13,518 bases of DNA from an uncultured Eubacteriales bacterium (GTDB lineage: Bacteria; Bacillota; Clostridia; Oscillospirales; Oscillospiraceae), in assembly GCA_900552475.1 (NCBI GenBank), contig USAC01000054.1, forward strand, positions 1-13,518, read 5' to 3'. Both the position numbers and the translations under genes were made by a program. Within the stretch, counting starts at the first letter, position 1; each line of letters starts with the position of its first letter. Below are positions 6,667 to 11,975 of the stretch, in pieces. Under the pieces are notes generated by a model, which searched no databases, had not been told where the DNA came from, and worked only from the letters and a program-made list of their open reading frames with translations.

Positions 6667-6801
6667 TACCTGTGAGTGGGGCTTTCTTTTTGCGCATTTT
6701 TTCGCTTTGGATGCGCGGAGAGCCAGCTTTGACGGAGCAGGGAGGCAGTCGGCGTCCCCGGCTCACTGGAGGACGCCAATCTAATAAGGAGGTGCCGTTA
6801 G
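6667..6801 (+). ncRNA. Structured 5' leader of rpmG (candidate cis-regulatory RNA)
   Basis: The leader can form two competing structures. In one, GTGAG (6672-6676) and GGGG (6678-6681) pair with CCCC (6756-6759) and CTCAC (6762-6766), enclosing an inner stem GCGCAT (6692-6697)/ATGCGC (6711-6716). In the other, GGCGTCC (6751-6757) pairs with GGACGCC (6771-6777), ending ten bases before the AAGGAGGTG ribosome binding site (6787-6795). The two share the CC at 6756-6757, so they cannot both form fully. No T-run follows, so control would act on translation or RNA stability. I do not recognise a named RNA family. Confidence 0.45.
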
Positions 6802-6951
6802 ATGCGAGTGAAGATCACTTTGAGATGCAACGAGTGCAAGCAGAGAAACTACAACACGATGAAGAACAAGAAGAACAGTCCCGACCGTCTTGAAATGAAC
6901 AAGTATTGCCCCTTCTGCAGAAAGCATACGGTCCACACCGAAACCAAGTAA
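6802..6951 (+). CDS. rpmG: 50S ribosomal protein L33
   Basis: Small zinc-ribbon protein of the large ribosomal subunit, 49 residues, the usual length. It keeps the four zinc ligands in CNEC (Cys9, Cys12) and CPFC (Cys36, Cys39), so it is the zinc-containing form. Firmicutes often also carry a Cys-less paralogue used under zinc starvation; none is visible here. The start ATG has a full AAGGAGGTG seven bases upstream. It is the first gene of the operon ahead of secE and nusG, the standard Firmicutes order. In many relatives a tRNA-Trp gene lies between rpmG and secE; none is present in the 29-base gap here. Confidence 0.96.
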   Translation: MRVKITLRCNECKQRNYNTMKNKKNSPDRLEMNKYCPFCRKHTVHTETK

Positions 6952-6980
6952 TTGGCCGATGAGAAAGGTTGTGTAGAGCT

Positions 6981-7190
6981 ATGGCAGAGGAAAAGAAAAA
7001 GGAGCGCGGCAAGTGGTTCCGCGAAATGAAAAGCGAACTGAAGAAGGTCGTCTGGCCCGACGGTAAGACCACGATGAAGAACACCGCCACGGTGCTGCTG
7101 TGCTCGCTCGGCGTGGGCGTCTGTATCTGGCTGTTTGACGCAGTCGCGGTGCTGGCCGTCAAGACCCTGATCGGGGTCTTCGCGGGCTGA
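6981..7190 (+). CDS. secE: Preprotein translocase subunit SecE
   Basis: Essential clamp subunit of the SecYEG protein-export channel in the cytoplasmic membrane. The 69-residue product is the short single-span Gram-positive type: a charged N-terminus (MAEEKKKERGKW), an amphipathic segment with the family signature ELKKVVWPDGKTT (19-31), and one membrane span at about 36-62. The ATG at 6981 gives the expected N-terminus, although the ribosome binding site (GAAAGG, about 13 bases upstream) is weak; an upstream TTG at 6969 adds only four residues. It is 10 bases upstream of nusG, the conserved pairing. Confidence 0.96.
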   Translation: MAEEKKKERGKWFREMKSELKKVVWPDGKTTMKNTATVLLCSLGVGVCIWLFDAVAVLAVKTLIGVFAG

Positions 7191-7200
7191 GGGCTGAGAA

Positions 7201-7725
7201 ATGTCTGAAAACGCAAAATGGTATGTGATCCACACCTACTCCGGCTACGAAAACGCGGTGAAAGCCGCCATCGAAAAAGCGGTCACGAACCGCGGCTTCG
7301 AGGATATGGTGCTCCAGACGGAGATTCCGCTGGAGACAGTCACCGAGGTGAACGAGGCCGGTGTGTCGAAGGAAGTGGAGCGCAAGGTGTTCCCCGGTTA
7401 TGTGCTGCTGAAGATGGTGCTGACCGATGACACCTGGCACCTGATCCGCAACATCCGCGGCGTGACCGGGTTCGTGGGCGAGGCCAACAAGGCCATCCCC
7501 CTGACGGACGAGGAGGTTGCCGCGCTGGGCGTGGAAAAGCGCGAGATCGTCGTGCAGTATCACGTCGGCGATACCGTCCGCATCACGGACGGCCCGCTGT
7601 CGAGCTTCACCGGTACGGTCGAGGAGATCGAGCCGGAAAAGAACCGCGTCCGCGTTGTCGTCTCCATGTTCAGCAGAGAGACGACCGTCGATCTGGAGCT
7701 GGATCAGGTCGAAGTCCAGTCCTGA
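7201..7725 (+). CDS. nusG: Transcription termination/antitermination factor NusG
   Basis: Binds RNA polymerase and modulates elongation, pausing and Rho-linked or coupled transcription-translation. The 174-residue product matches the family length. The NGN domain (about 6-110) begins with KWYVIHTYSGYENAV and contains the conserved RKVFPGYVLLKM and IRGVTGFVG. The C-terminal KOW domain (about 120-174) contains VGDTVRITDGPLSSFTGTVEEI-type sequence and ends normally. There is no insertion between the domains. The ribosome binding site is weak (GAGGGCTGAGAA just ahead of the ATG), suggesting translation is coupled to secE. Confidence 0.98.
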   Translation: MSENAKWYVIHTYSGYENAVKAAIEKAVTNRGFEDMVLQTEIPLETVTEVNEAGVSKEVERKVFPGYVLLKMVLTDDTWHLIRNIRGVTGFVGEANKAIPLTDEEVAALGVEKREIVVQYHVGDTVRITDGPLSSFTGTVEEIEPEKNRVRVVVSMFSRETTVDLELDQVEVQS

Positions 7726-7740
7726 CCGGGACGGGACAAG

Positions 7741-7835
7741 CACAGGCCGGAGTATTACCCTCCGGCGCAAGTGGGAGAGACGAAAGCCGTCTCGCCAAAA
7801 GCGGGTCCGGTATTGGCCGGCCGCTACCACATTTT
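7741..7835 (+). ncRNA. Structured rplK leader, candidate L1/L11-operon control RNA
   Basis: The 130-base gap between nusG and rplK holds two clear stems. GCCGGAG (7746-7752) pairs with CTCCGGC (7760-7766), and GAGACG (7777-7782) pairs with CGTCTC (7788-7793) around AAAGC. GTGG (7771-7774) can close a larger domain with CCAC (7827-7830), just upstream of the AAGGAGGTG ribosome binding site. Ribosomal protein L1 is known to repress the L11-L1 operon by binding a leader that mimics its 23S rRNA site; this region is in the right place for that. No promoter or terminator is evident. Confidence 0.5.
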
Positions 7836-7855
7836 TATGAAGGAGGTGCCTATCC

Positions 7856-8281
7856 ATGGCACAGAAAGTTGTTGGTTATGTCAAGCTGCAGATTCCTGCA
7901 GGCAAAGCAACCCCCGCACCCCCCGTTGGCCCCGCTCTGGGCCAGCACGGCGTCAACATCGCCGCGTTCACCAAGGAGTTTAACGAGCGCACCAAGAACG
8001 ACATGGGCCTGATCATCCCTGTGGTCATCACCGTCTATGCCGACCGCTCTTTCACCTTTATCACCAAGACCCCTCCCGCAGCGGTCCTCATCAAGAAGGA
8101 GTGCAACATTGAGTCCGGTTCCGGCGTCCCCAACAAGGAGAAGGTCGCGACCATTTCCAAGGCCTCCGTTCAGAAGATCGCTGAGATGAAGATGCGCGAC
8201 CTCAACGCCGCTTCTCTCGAAGCCGCTATGAGCATGATCGCCGGTACTGCACGCTCCATGGGCGTTGTCGTCGGAGAATAA
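7856..8281 (+). CDS. rplK: 50S ribosomal protein L11
   Basis: Part of the GTPase-associated centre of the large subunit, binding 23S rRNA near the L7/L12 stalk; required for RelA activation by stalled ribosomes and target region of thiopeptides. The 141-residue product is the standard length. The N-terminal domain has the signature KLQIPAGKATPAPPVGPALG and QHGVNI with the helix-forming prolines retained. The C-terminal rRNA-binding domain ends with AGTARSMGVVV. The ATG is preceded by AAGGAGGTG. The rplA gene begins 15 bases downstream. Confidence 0.98.
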   Translation: MAQKVVGYVKLQIPAGKATPAPPVGPALGQHGVNIAAFTKEFNERTKNDMGLIIPVVITVYADRSFTFITKTPPAAVLIKKECNIESGSGVPNKEKVATISKASVQKIAEMKMRDLNAASLEAAMSMIAGTARSMGVVVGE

Positions 8282-8296
8282 GGAGGGTGTAAGGAA

Positions 8297-8989
8297 ATGT
8301 TTAGAGGCAAGAAATATCAGGAGAGCGCCAAGCAGATCGACAAGGCGCTGCAGTATGACCCCAAGGAGGGTCTGGAGCTGATCTGCAAGACCGCCTCCGC
8401 CAAGTTCGACGAGACCGTTGAGCTGCACGTCAAGCTCGGCGTCGACTCCCGCCACGCTGACCAGCAGGTCCGCGGCGCCATCGTCCTGCCCAACGGCACC
8501 GGTAAGACCGCCCGCGTGCTGGTCTTCGCCAAGGGCGACAAGGCCGACGCCGCCCGTGAGGCCGGCGCTGACTTCGTCGGCGATATGGATCTGGTTGAGA
8601 AGATCCAGAAGGAGAACTGGTTTGGCTTCGACGTCGTGGTCGCTTCCCCCGACATGATGGGCGTTGTCGGCCGCCTTGGTAAGGTTCTCGGCCCCAAGGG
8701 CCTGATGCCCTCCCCCAAGGCCGGCACCGTCACTCCCGATGTCGCCAAGGCCGTGAAGGAAGTCAAGGCCGGTAAGGTGGAGTACCGTCTGGACAAGACG
8801 AACATCATCCACTGCCCCATCGGCAAGGTCTCCTTCGGCGCCGATAAGCTCTTCGAGAACTACTCCGTGCTCATGGGCGCTATCCTCAAGGCCAAGCCCA
8901 CCGCCGCCAAGGGCCAGTATATCAAGTCCTGCGTGGCCGCTTCCACCATGGGCCCCGGCGTGAAGATGAACGCCAACAAGCAGCTGTAA
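8297..8989 (+). CDS. rplA: 50S ribosomal protein L1
   Basis: Two-domain protein of the L1 stalk, which moves deacylated tRNA out of the E site, and a known translational repressor of its own L11-L1 operon. The 230-residue product is typical. The signature stretch including LGKVLGPKGLMPSPKAGT (residues about 126-143) is intact, and the C-terminus MGPGVKMN is family-like. The start ATG follows AAGGAGGGTG at normal spacing. It is immediately downstream of rplK and separated from rplJ by a promoter and leader, so L10/L12 can be expressed independently. Confidence 0.98.
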   Translation: MFRGKKYQESAKQIDKALQYDPKEGLELICKTASAKFDETVELHVKLGVDSRHADQQVRGAIVLPNGTGKTARVLVFAKGDKADAAREAGADFVGDMDLVEKIQKENWFGFDVVVASPDMMGVVGRLGKVLGPKGLMPSPKAGTVTPDVAKAVKEVKAGKVEYRLDKTNIIHCPIGKVSFGADKLFENYSVLMGAILKAKPTAAKGQYIKSCVAASTMGPGVKMNANKQL

Positions 8990-9032
8990 GAGCTGTTTCC
9001 GCAAGAAAAGCACATAATTTGTTATCCTGGGC

Positions 9033-9061
9033 TTGACAAATTGTCCTGCTCTCGATATAAT
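9033..9061 (+). promoter_or_regulatory. Consensus promoter for rplJ-rplL
   Basis: Perfect TTGACA (9033-9038), exactly 17 bases, perfect TATAAT (9056-9061). This is the best sigma-A promoter in the window and lies in the rplA-rplJ gap, consistent with the need for four or more L7/L12 copies per ribosome. Confidence 0.9.
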
Positions 9062-9065
9062 ATCA

Positions 9066-9187
9066 GATGCGTTCCAAAGACAGCAGGTGGCTCTTGCCGT
9101 AAGTCCTGCCGAGGATGGCAAATCACTTTGATTGCTTACACCGTCCTTGCGTCTTTTGATGCAGGGACGGTTTCCTTTTTGAACGCA
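9066..9187 (+). ncRNA. L10 leader with attenuator
   Basis: The CCAAAGACAGCAGGTG and TCCTGCCGAGGA elements (9074-9115) are the hallmark of the ribosomal protein L10 leader, to which the L10(L12)4 complex binds to repress its own operon. GCAGG (9083-9087) pairs with CCTGC (9105-9109). Downstream is an attenuator (separate entry). In addition TGCGTTC (9068-9074) is a perfect complement of GAACGCA (9181-9187), which would enclose the whole element. Confidence 0.85.
9140..9180 (+). terminator. Attenuator terminator in the L10 leader
   Basis: ACCGTCCTTGC (9140-9150) pairs with GCAGGGACGGT (9161-9171) with one G-U pair and a 10-base loop, followed by TTCCTTTTT. It stands between the L10-binding element and rplJ, so readthrough is likely controlled by L10 occupancy. 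Confidence 0.85.
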
Positions 9188-9217
9188 CCGAAATTTTCCT
9201 GGAGGTGAAATCAAAGA

Positions 9218-9742
9218 ATGCCCAACGCAAAGGTTCTGTCTGAAAAGCAGGCAATCGTGGCGGCTCTGACCGAGAAGCTGCAGAATGCAGCTGCCGGTGT
9301 CATCGTTGATTACAAGGGCATCACCGTTGCGGAGGATACCGCTCTGCGCGCTGACTGCCGTGAGAACAACGTCGAGTACTCCGTCATCAAGAATACCCTG
9401 CTGCGCTTTGCATTCAACAATTGCGGTCTGAACGAACTGGACGATCAGCTCAACGGTAGCACGTCTCTGGCTATCTGCGCTGATGATCCCGTCGCCCCCG
9501 CCCGCGTGATTGCTGACTATGCGAAGAAGCTCAACGACAAGTTTGAGATCAAGGGTGGCTTCATGGACGGCAAGGTCGTCTCTCGGGAGACCATCAACGC
9601 GCTGGCCGCGATCCCCGCTCTGCCCGTGCTGCAGGCGCAGGTTCTCGGCACCATGCTCGCGCCCATTTCCGCGCTGGCCTGCGTGCTCAAGCAGATTGCT
9701 GAGAAGGACGGCGCTCCCGCTGAGGAGGCCGCTGCTGAGTAA
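9218..9742 (+). CDS. rplJ: 50S ribosomal protein L10
   Basis: Base of the ribosomal stalk; anchors L7/L12 dimers to 23S rRNA and, with them, represses its own operon. The 174-residue product has the rRNA-binding globular N-terminal domain (1-130, with VDYKGITVAED and the conserved SVIKNTLLRFA) and the long C-terminal helix (about 140-174, ALACVLKQIAEK, then an Ala/Glu tail) that carries L7/L12. GGAGGTGA precedes the ATG by about 9-10 bases. Preceded by an L10 leader and attenuator, followed by rplL. Confidence 0.98.
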   Translation: MPNAKVLSEKQAIVAALTEKLQNAAAGVIVDYKGITVAEDTALRADCRENNVEYSVIKNTLLRFAFNNCGLNELDDQLNGSTSLAICADDPVAPARVIADYAKKLNDKFEIKGGFMDGKVVSRETINALAAIPALPVLQAQVLGTMLAPISALACVLKQIAEKDGAPAEEAAAE

Positions 9743-9759
9743 TCAGCTCTCCCCCTATT

Positions 9760-9776
9760 GGGACGCGCGGCGTCCC
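9760..9776 (+). promoter_or_regulatory. GC-rich hairpin in the rplJ-rplL gap
   Basis: Perfect 7-bp stem GGGACGC (9760-9766), loop GCG, GCGTCCC (9770-9776), without a T-run. It lies between the L10 stop and the L12 ribosome binding site (AGGAGG). It may protect or process the mRNA so that L12 is made in excess over L10. Confidence 0.5.
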
Positions 9777-9820
9777 GCCATTATCTAAAAAACAATCTTA
9801 CAATCAGGAGGCTTATCAAA

Positions 9821-10192
9821 ATGTCCGAGAAGATTACTGCTATGATCGAAGAAATCAAGGGCCTGACCGTTCTGGAGCTGTCCGAGCTGGTTCACGCTCT
9901 GGAGGAAGAGTTCGGCGTTTCCGCCGCCGCTATGGCCGCTCCCGCTGCCGGCGCTGCCGCTCCCGCTGCTGAGGAGAAGACCGACTTTGACGTCATCCTG
10001 ACCGGCTTCGACGCCGCTCAGAAGATCAAGGTCATCAAGGTCGTCCGCGAGGTCATGGGTCTGGGCCTGGCCGAGGCGAAGGCCGCTGTCGAGGGCGCTC
10101 CCACTACCATGAAGGAGGGCCTGTCCAAGGAGGACGCCGAGGCTCTGAAGAAGCAGGTCGAGGAAGTCGGCGGCAAGGTCGAGCTCAAGTAA
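9821..10192 (+). CDS. rplL: 50S ribosomal protein L7/L12
   Basis: Multi-copy stalk protein that recruits translation factors EF-Tu, EF-G and IF2. The 123-residue product has the N-terminal dimerisation domain (MSEKITAMIEEIKGLTVLEL...), a flexible Ala/Pro-rich hinge (residues about 38-52), and the factor-binding C-terminal domain (about 54-123) with KIKVIKVVREVMGLGLAEAK and the closing GGKVELK. The ATG at 9821 is preceded by AGGAGG at about 9 bases and gives the canonical N-terminus; a longer in-frame reading from 9758 has no support. It is the last gene of the operon: a strong terminator follows and rpoB is not present. Confidence 0.98.
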   Translation: MSEKITAMIEEIKGLTVLELSELVHALEEEFGVSAAAMAAPAAGAAAPAAEEKTDFDVILTGFDAAQKIKVIKVVREVMGLGLAEAKAAVEGAPTTMKEGLSKEDAEALKKQVEEVGGKVELK

Positions 10193-10229
10193 GTTATTCC
10201 CCTTATTTTCTCATCATCGTTGTATTGTT

Positions 10230-10264
10230 CACGGCGCAGCTTCGGCTGCGCCGTGACTTTTTTT
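10230..10264 (+). terminator. Intrinsic terminator of the ribosomal protein operon
   Basis: CACGGCGCAGC (10230-10240), the stable tetraloop TTCG, GCTGCGCCGTG (10245-10255), then AC and seven T (10258-10264). A textbook strong terminator 38 bases after the rplL stop. Confidence 0.97.
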
Positions 10265-10287
10265 GCCGGAAAACGGGCAAATTCTCC

Positions 10288-10316
10288 TTTACAAGGTCGA
10301 ATTTATGTTCTATAAT
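10288..10316 (+). promoter_or_regulatory. Promoter of the SLOG-nitroreductase unit
   Basis: TTTACA (10288-10293), 17 bases, TATAAT (10311-10316). Transcription would start near 10323, leaving a leader of about 20 bases with a G-rich ribosome binding site. Confidence 0.85.
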
Positions 10317-10345
10317 GATGGCTGAGAAAGAGGGGGGAGATGCAC

Positions 10346-10855
10346 ATGCACGCGCCGCAGATCAGCTGCTGCTTCAGCGGCTACCGCCCGGGGAAGCTCC
10401 CGTGGGGCAACGACGAAAACGACCCGCGCTGCCGTGCGCTCAAGGTGCGCCTGCGCGACGTGATGGAGGCCGCCTATGACGAGGGCTACCGCCACTTCAT
10501 CTGCGGCATGGCGCAGGGCTGCGACCTGTATTTCTGCGAGCTGGCGCTGCAGCTGCGAGGCGAGCGCCCGGACATGACGATCGAGGCCGCCATCCCCTGC
10601 CGCACGCAGGCGGACAGCTGGAGCGCGGAGGAGCGCCGCCGCTGGCGCGGCTTGATTGGCGCCTGCGACGAGCAGACGCTTCTGCAGGAGAACTACAGCC
10701 CGCACTGTATGCAGCGGCGCAACCGCTACATGGTCGACCACGCGGGTCTGCTGATCGCGGTCTTCGATGGGCAGAGCGGCGGCACACGCGGAACGGTGCA
10801 GTACGCGATGAGCCGCGGGCTGCAGATTGTGGATATTCCGCCGGTGATGGACTGA
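10346..10855 (+). CDS. YpsA-like SLOG-family protein (DUF1273)
   Basis: Rossmann-like SLOG-superfamily protein related to Bacillus YpsA (DUF1273), a cytoplasmic family thought to bind nucleotide-like ligands; YpsA has been linked to cell division in Firmicutes, mechanism unknown. I chose the second of two close ATGs (10346, 169 residues) because the G-run and GGAG at 10331-10339 are at good distance from it; the ATG at 10340 would overlap the ribosome binding site. Numbering from the 10340 ATG: FSGYRPGKLPWG (12-23) is the N-terminal signature, ICGMAQGCDLYFCE (54-67) the glycine-rich phosphate-binding region, RRNRYMVDHA (126-135) and DGQSGGTRGTVQYA (143-156) the second conserved block. Full length for the family. 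It shares a promoter with the nitroreductase 28 bases downstream. Confidence 0.88.
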   Translation: MHAPQISCCFSGYRPGKLPWGNDENDPRCRALKVRLRDVMEAAYDEGYRHFICGMAQGCDLYFCELALQLRGERPDMTIEAAIPCRTQADSWSAEERRRWRGLIGACDEQTLLQENYSPHCMQRRNRYMVDHAGLLIAVFDGQSGGTRGTVQYAMSRGLQIVDIPPVMD

Positions 10856-10883
10856 CCGGCGACAAATAAGGAGGACAATTCCC

Positions 10884-11411
10884 ATGAACGAAGTCATGAA
10901 GGCGCTGCTCGAGCGGCGCAGCATCCGGAAGTTTAAGCCCGACGCCCTGACGAAGGAGCAGCTGGGCCAGATCGTCGAGGCCGGGCTCTATGCCGCCAGC
11001 GGCAAGGGCGCGCAGTCGGCGATTGCGGTCGTCGTGACGAACAAGGCGCTGCGCGACAGCCTCTCCGCCGAGAACTGCCGGATCGGCGGCTGGGAGGAGG
11101 GCTTCGACCCGTTTTACGGCGCGCCGGCGATCATTCTTGTCCTCGCGAACAAGAACGAGCCGAACCACGTCTACGACGGCAGCCTGATGATGGGCAATAT
11201 GATGCTTGCGGCGCATGCGCTCGGCCTTGGCAGCATCTGGATCAACCGCGCGAAGCAGGAGTTCGATATGCCGGAGTATCAGACGCTGCTGGAGGAGCTT
11301 GGCATCGAGGGCGAGTGGGAGGGCATCGCCCACCTCGCCGTCGGCTATATCGACGGGGAAGTCCCCGCGCCCGCCGAGCGGAAAACTGGCAGGGTGTACT
11401 GGGCGGAATAA
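10884..11411 (+). CDS. Nitroreductase-family FMN protein
   Basis: Predicted FMN-dependent NAD(P)H oxidoreductase of the nitroreductase superfamily, cytoplasmic, normally a homodimer; the natural substrate cannot be read from sequence. The 175-residue product has the N-terminal FMN-phosphate motif ERRSIRKF (10-17), the helix-turn with LYAASGKGAQS (35-45), the central YDGSLMMGNMMLAAHALGLGSIW block (about 97-119), and a C-terminal HLAVGYIDGE strand followed by a short tail ending RVYWAE. It is on the short side for the superfamily (many members are 170-220). AAGGAGG precedes the ATG at good distance. Co-transcribed with the SLOG gene and followed immediately by a hairpin terminator. Confidence 0.93.
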   Translation: MNEVMKALLERRSIRKFKPDALTKEQLGQIVEAGLYAASGKGAQSAIAVVVTNKALRDSLSAENCRIGGWEEGFDPFYGAPAIILVLANKNEPNHVYDGSLMMGNMMLAAHALGLGSIWINRAKQEFDMPEYQTLLEELGIEGEWEGIAHLAVGYIDGEVPAPAERKTGRVYWAE

Positions 11412-11415
11412 CATT

Positions 11416-11446
11416 CCTGGAAAAAGGGCTTTGCCCTTTTTCCAGG
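11416..11446 (+). terminator. Hairpin after the nitroreductase gene
   Basis: A perfect 14-bp stem with a 3-base loop: CCTGGAAAAAGGGC (11416-11429) and GCCCTTTTTCCAGG (11433-11446), five bases after the stop codon. The T-run is inside the stem rather than after it, so it may act as a weak terminator, a 3'-end stabiliser, or be part of a mobile repeat. Confidence 0.65.
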
Positions 11447-11567
11447 AGAGGGGTTCGCTGCGCTCTGTGCCTCGGCTGGCCGTTGACCAGCCTGCAACAC
11501 GCCGCCACGAAAAACGAATTTCAATTGATTCACGGCCTGCGGGCCGCGAACTCGGTGAGACCTTTTA
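11447..11567. repeat. Hairpin-rich spacer, possible dispersed intergenic repeat
   Basis: About 120 bases without a gene between two terminators. GGCTGG (11474-11479) pairs with CCAGCC (11487-11492), and a near-palindrome around CACGGCC/GGCCGCG covers about 11528-11552. The run of short inverted repeats is like REP/BIME-type or other dispersed elements found at gene 3' ends. Only one copy is in the window, so repetition is not shown. Confidence 0.35.
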
Positions 11568-11606
11568 CAAGAATAGACACAGCCGGTACGGCTGTGTCTA
11601 TTCTTG
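11568..11606. terminator. Bidirectional terminator between nitroreductase and spoVAE
   Basis: A perfect 18-bp stem with loop GTA: from CAAGAATAGACACAGCCG (11568-11585) to its complement at 11589-11606, followed by TTTGT on the plus strand. It lies 12 bases from the spoVAE stop and can end transcription from both convergent units. Confidence 0.85.
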
Positions 11607-11618
11607 TTTGTATCTCGG

Positions 11619-11975
11619 TTATCGTTTGTCGCCGGGCTTGCAGAGGAGGGCGGCGAGGGCGGCGAAGACGACCGCCGCGGTGATGCCGCCGGAGGTGGCC
11701 GTCAAGCCGCCCGTGAGCGCGCCGAGCAGCCCGCGCTCCGCCACGGCCTTCGCCACGCCCTTCGCCAGCGTATAGCCGAAGCCGGTCAGCGGGACGGTTG
11801 CGCCCGCGCCGCCCCAGTCGACGAGGTACTGGTAGACGCCGACGGCCTGCAGCAGAACGCCCGCCACGACGTAGCCCGTGAGGATGCGCGCGGGTGTCAG
11901 CTGCGTGCGGTCGATGAGAATCTGCCCGATGGCGCAGAGCAGTCCGCCGCAGAGAAACGCGTTCAGATATTCCAT
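11619..11975 (-). CDS. spoVAE: Stage V sporulation protein AE
   Basis: Small membrane protein of the SpoVA channel complex, which moves dipicolinic acid (with calcium) into the forespore and out again at germination. The 118-residue product begins MEYLNAFLCGGLLCAIGQ and shows about four hydrophobic segments (roughly 3-21, 28-48, 53-70, 92-113), with the family's ILIDRTQLTPARILTGYVV and VGVYQYLVDWGGAGATVP-type sequence. I chose the ATG at 11975, preceded by AAAGGAGGG; longer readings extend into spoVAD. The start overlaps the spoVAD stop by one base (TGATG), so translation is coupled. Numerous Cys and Gly residues are normal for the family. Confidence 0.93.
   Translation of the reverse strand: MEYLNAFLCGGLLCAIGQILIDRTQLTPARILTGYVVAGVLLQAVGVYQYLVDWGGAGATVPLTGFGYTLAKGVAKAVAERGLLGALTGGLTATSGGITAAVVFAALAALLCKPGDKR

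Noticed and set aside
6952..6980. tRNA-Trp gene between rpmG and secE, as in some relatives
   Set aside because: The gap is only 29 bases, too short for any tRNA.
7850..9214. Open frame of 454 codons antisense to rplK and rplA
   Set aside because: It spans two certain ribosomal genes and the L10 leader; codon bias of the sense genes explains the absence of stops.
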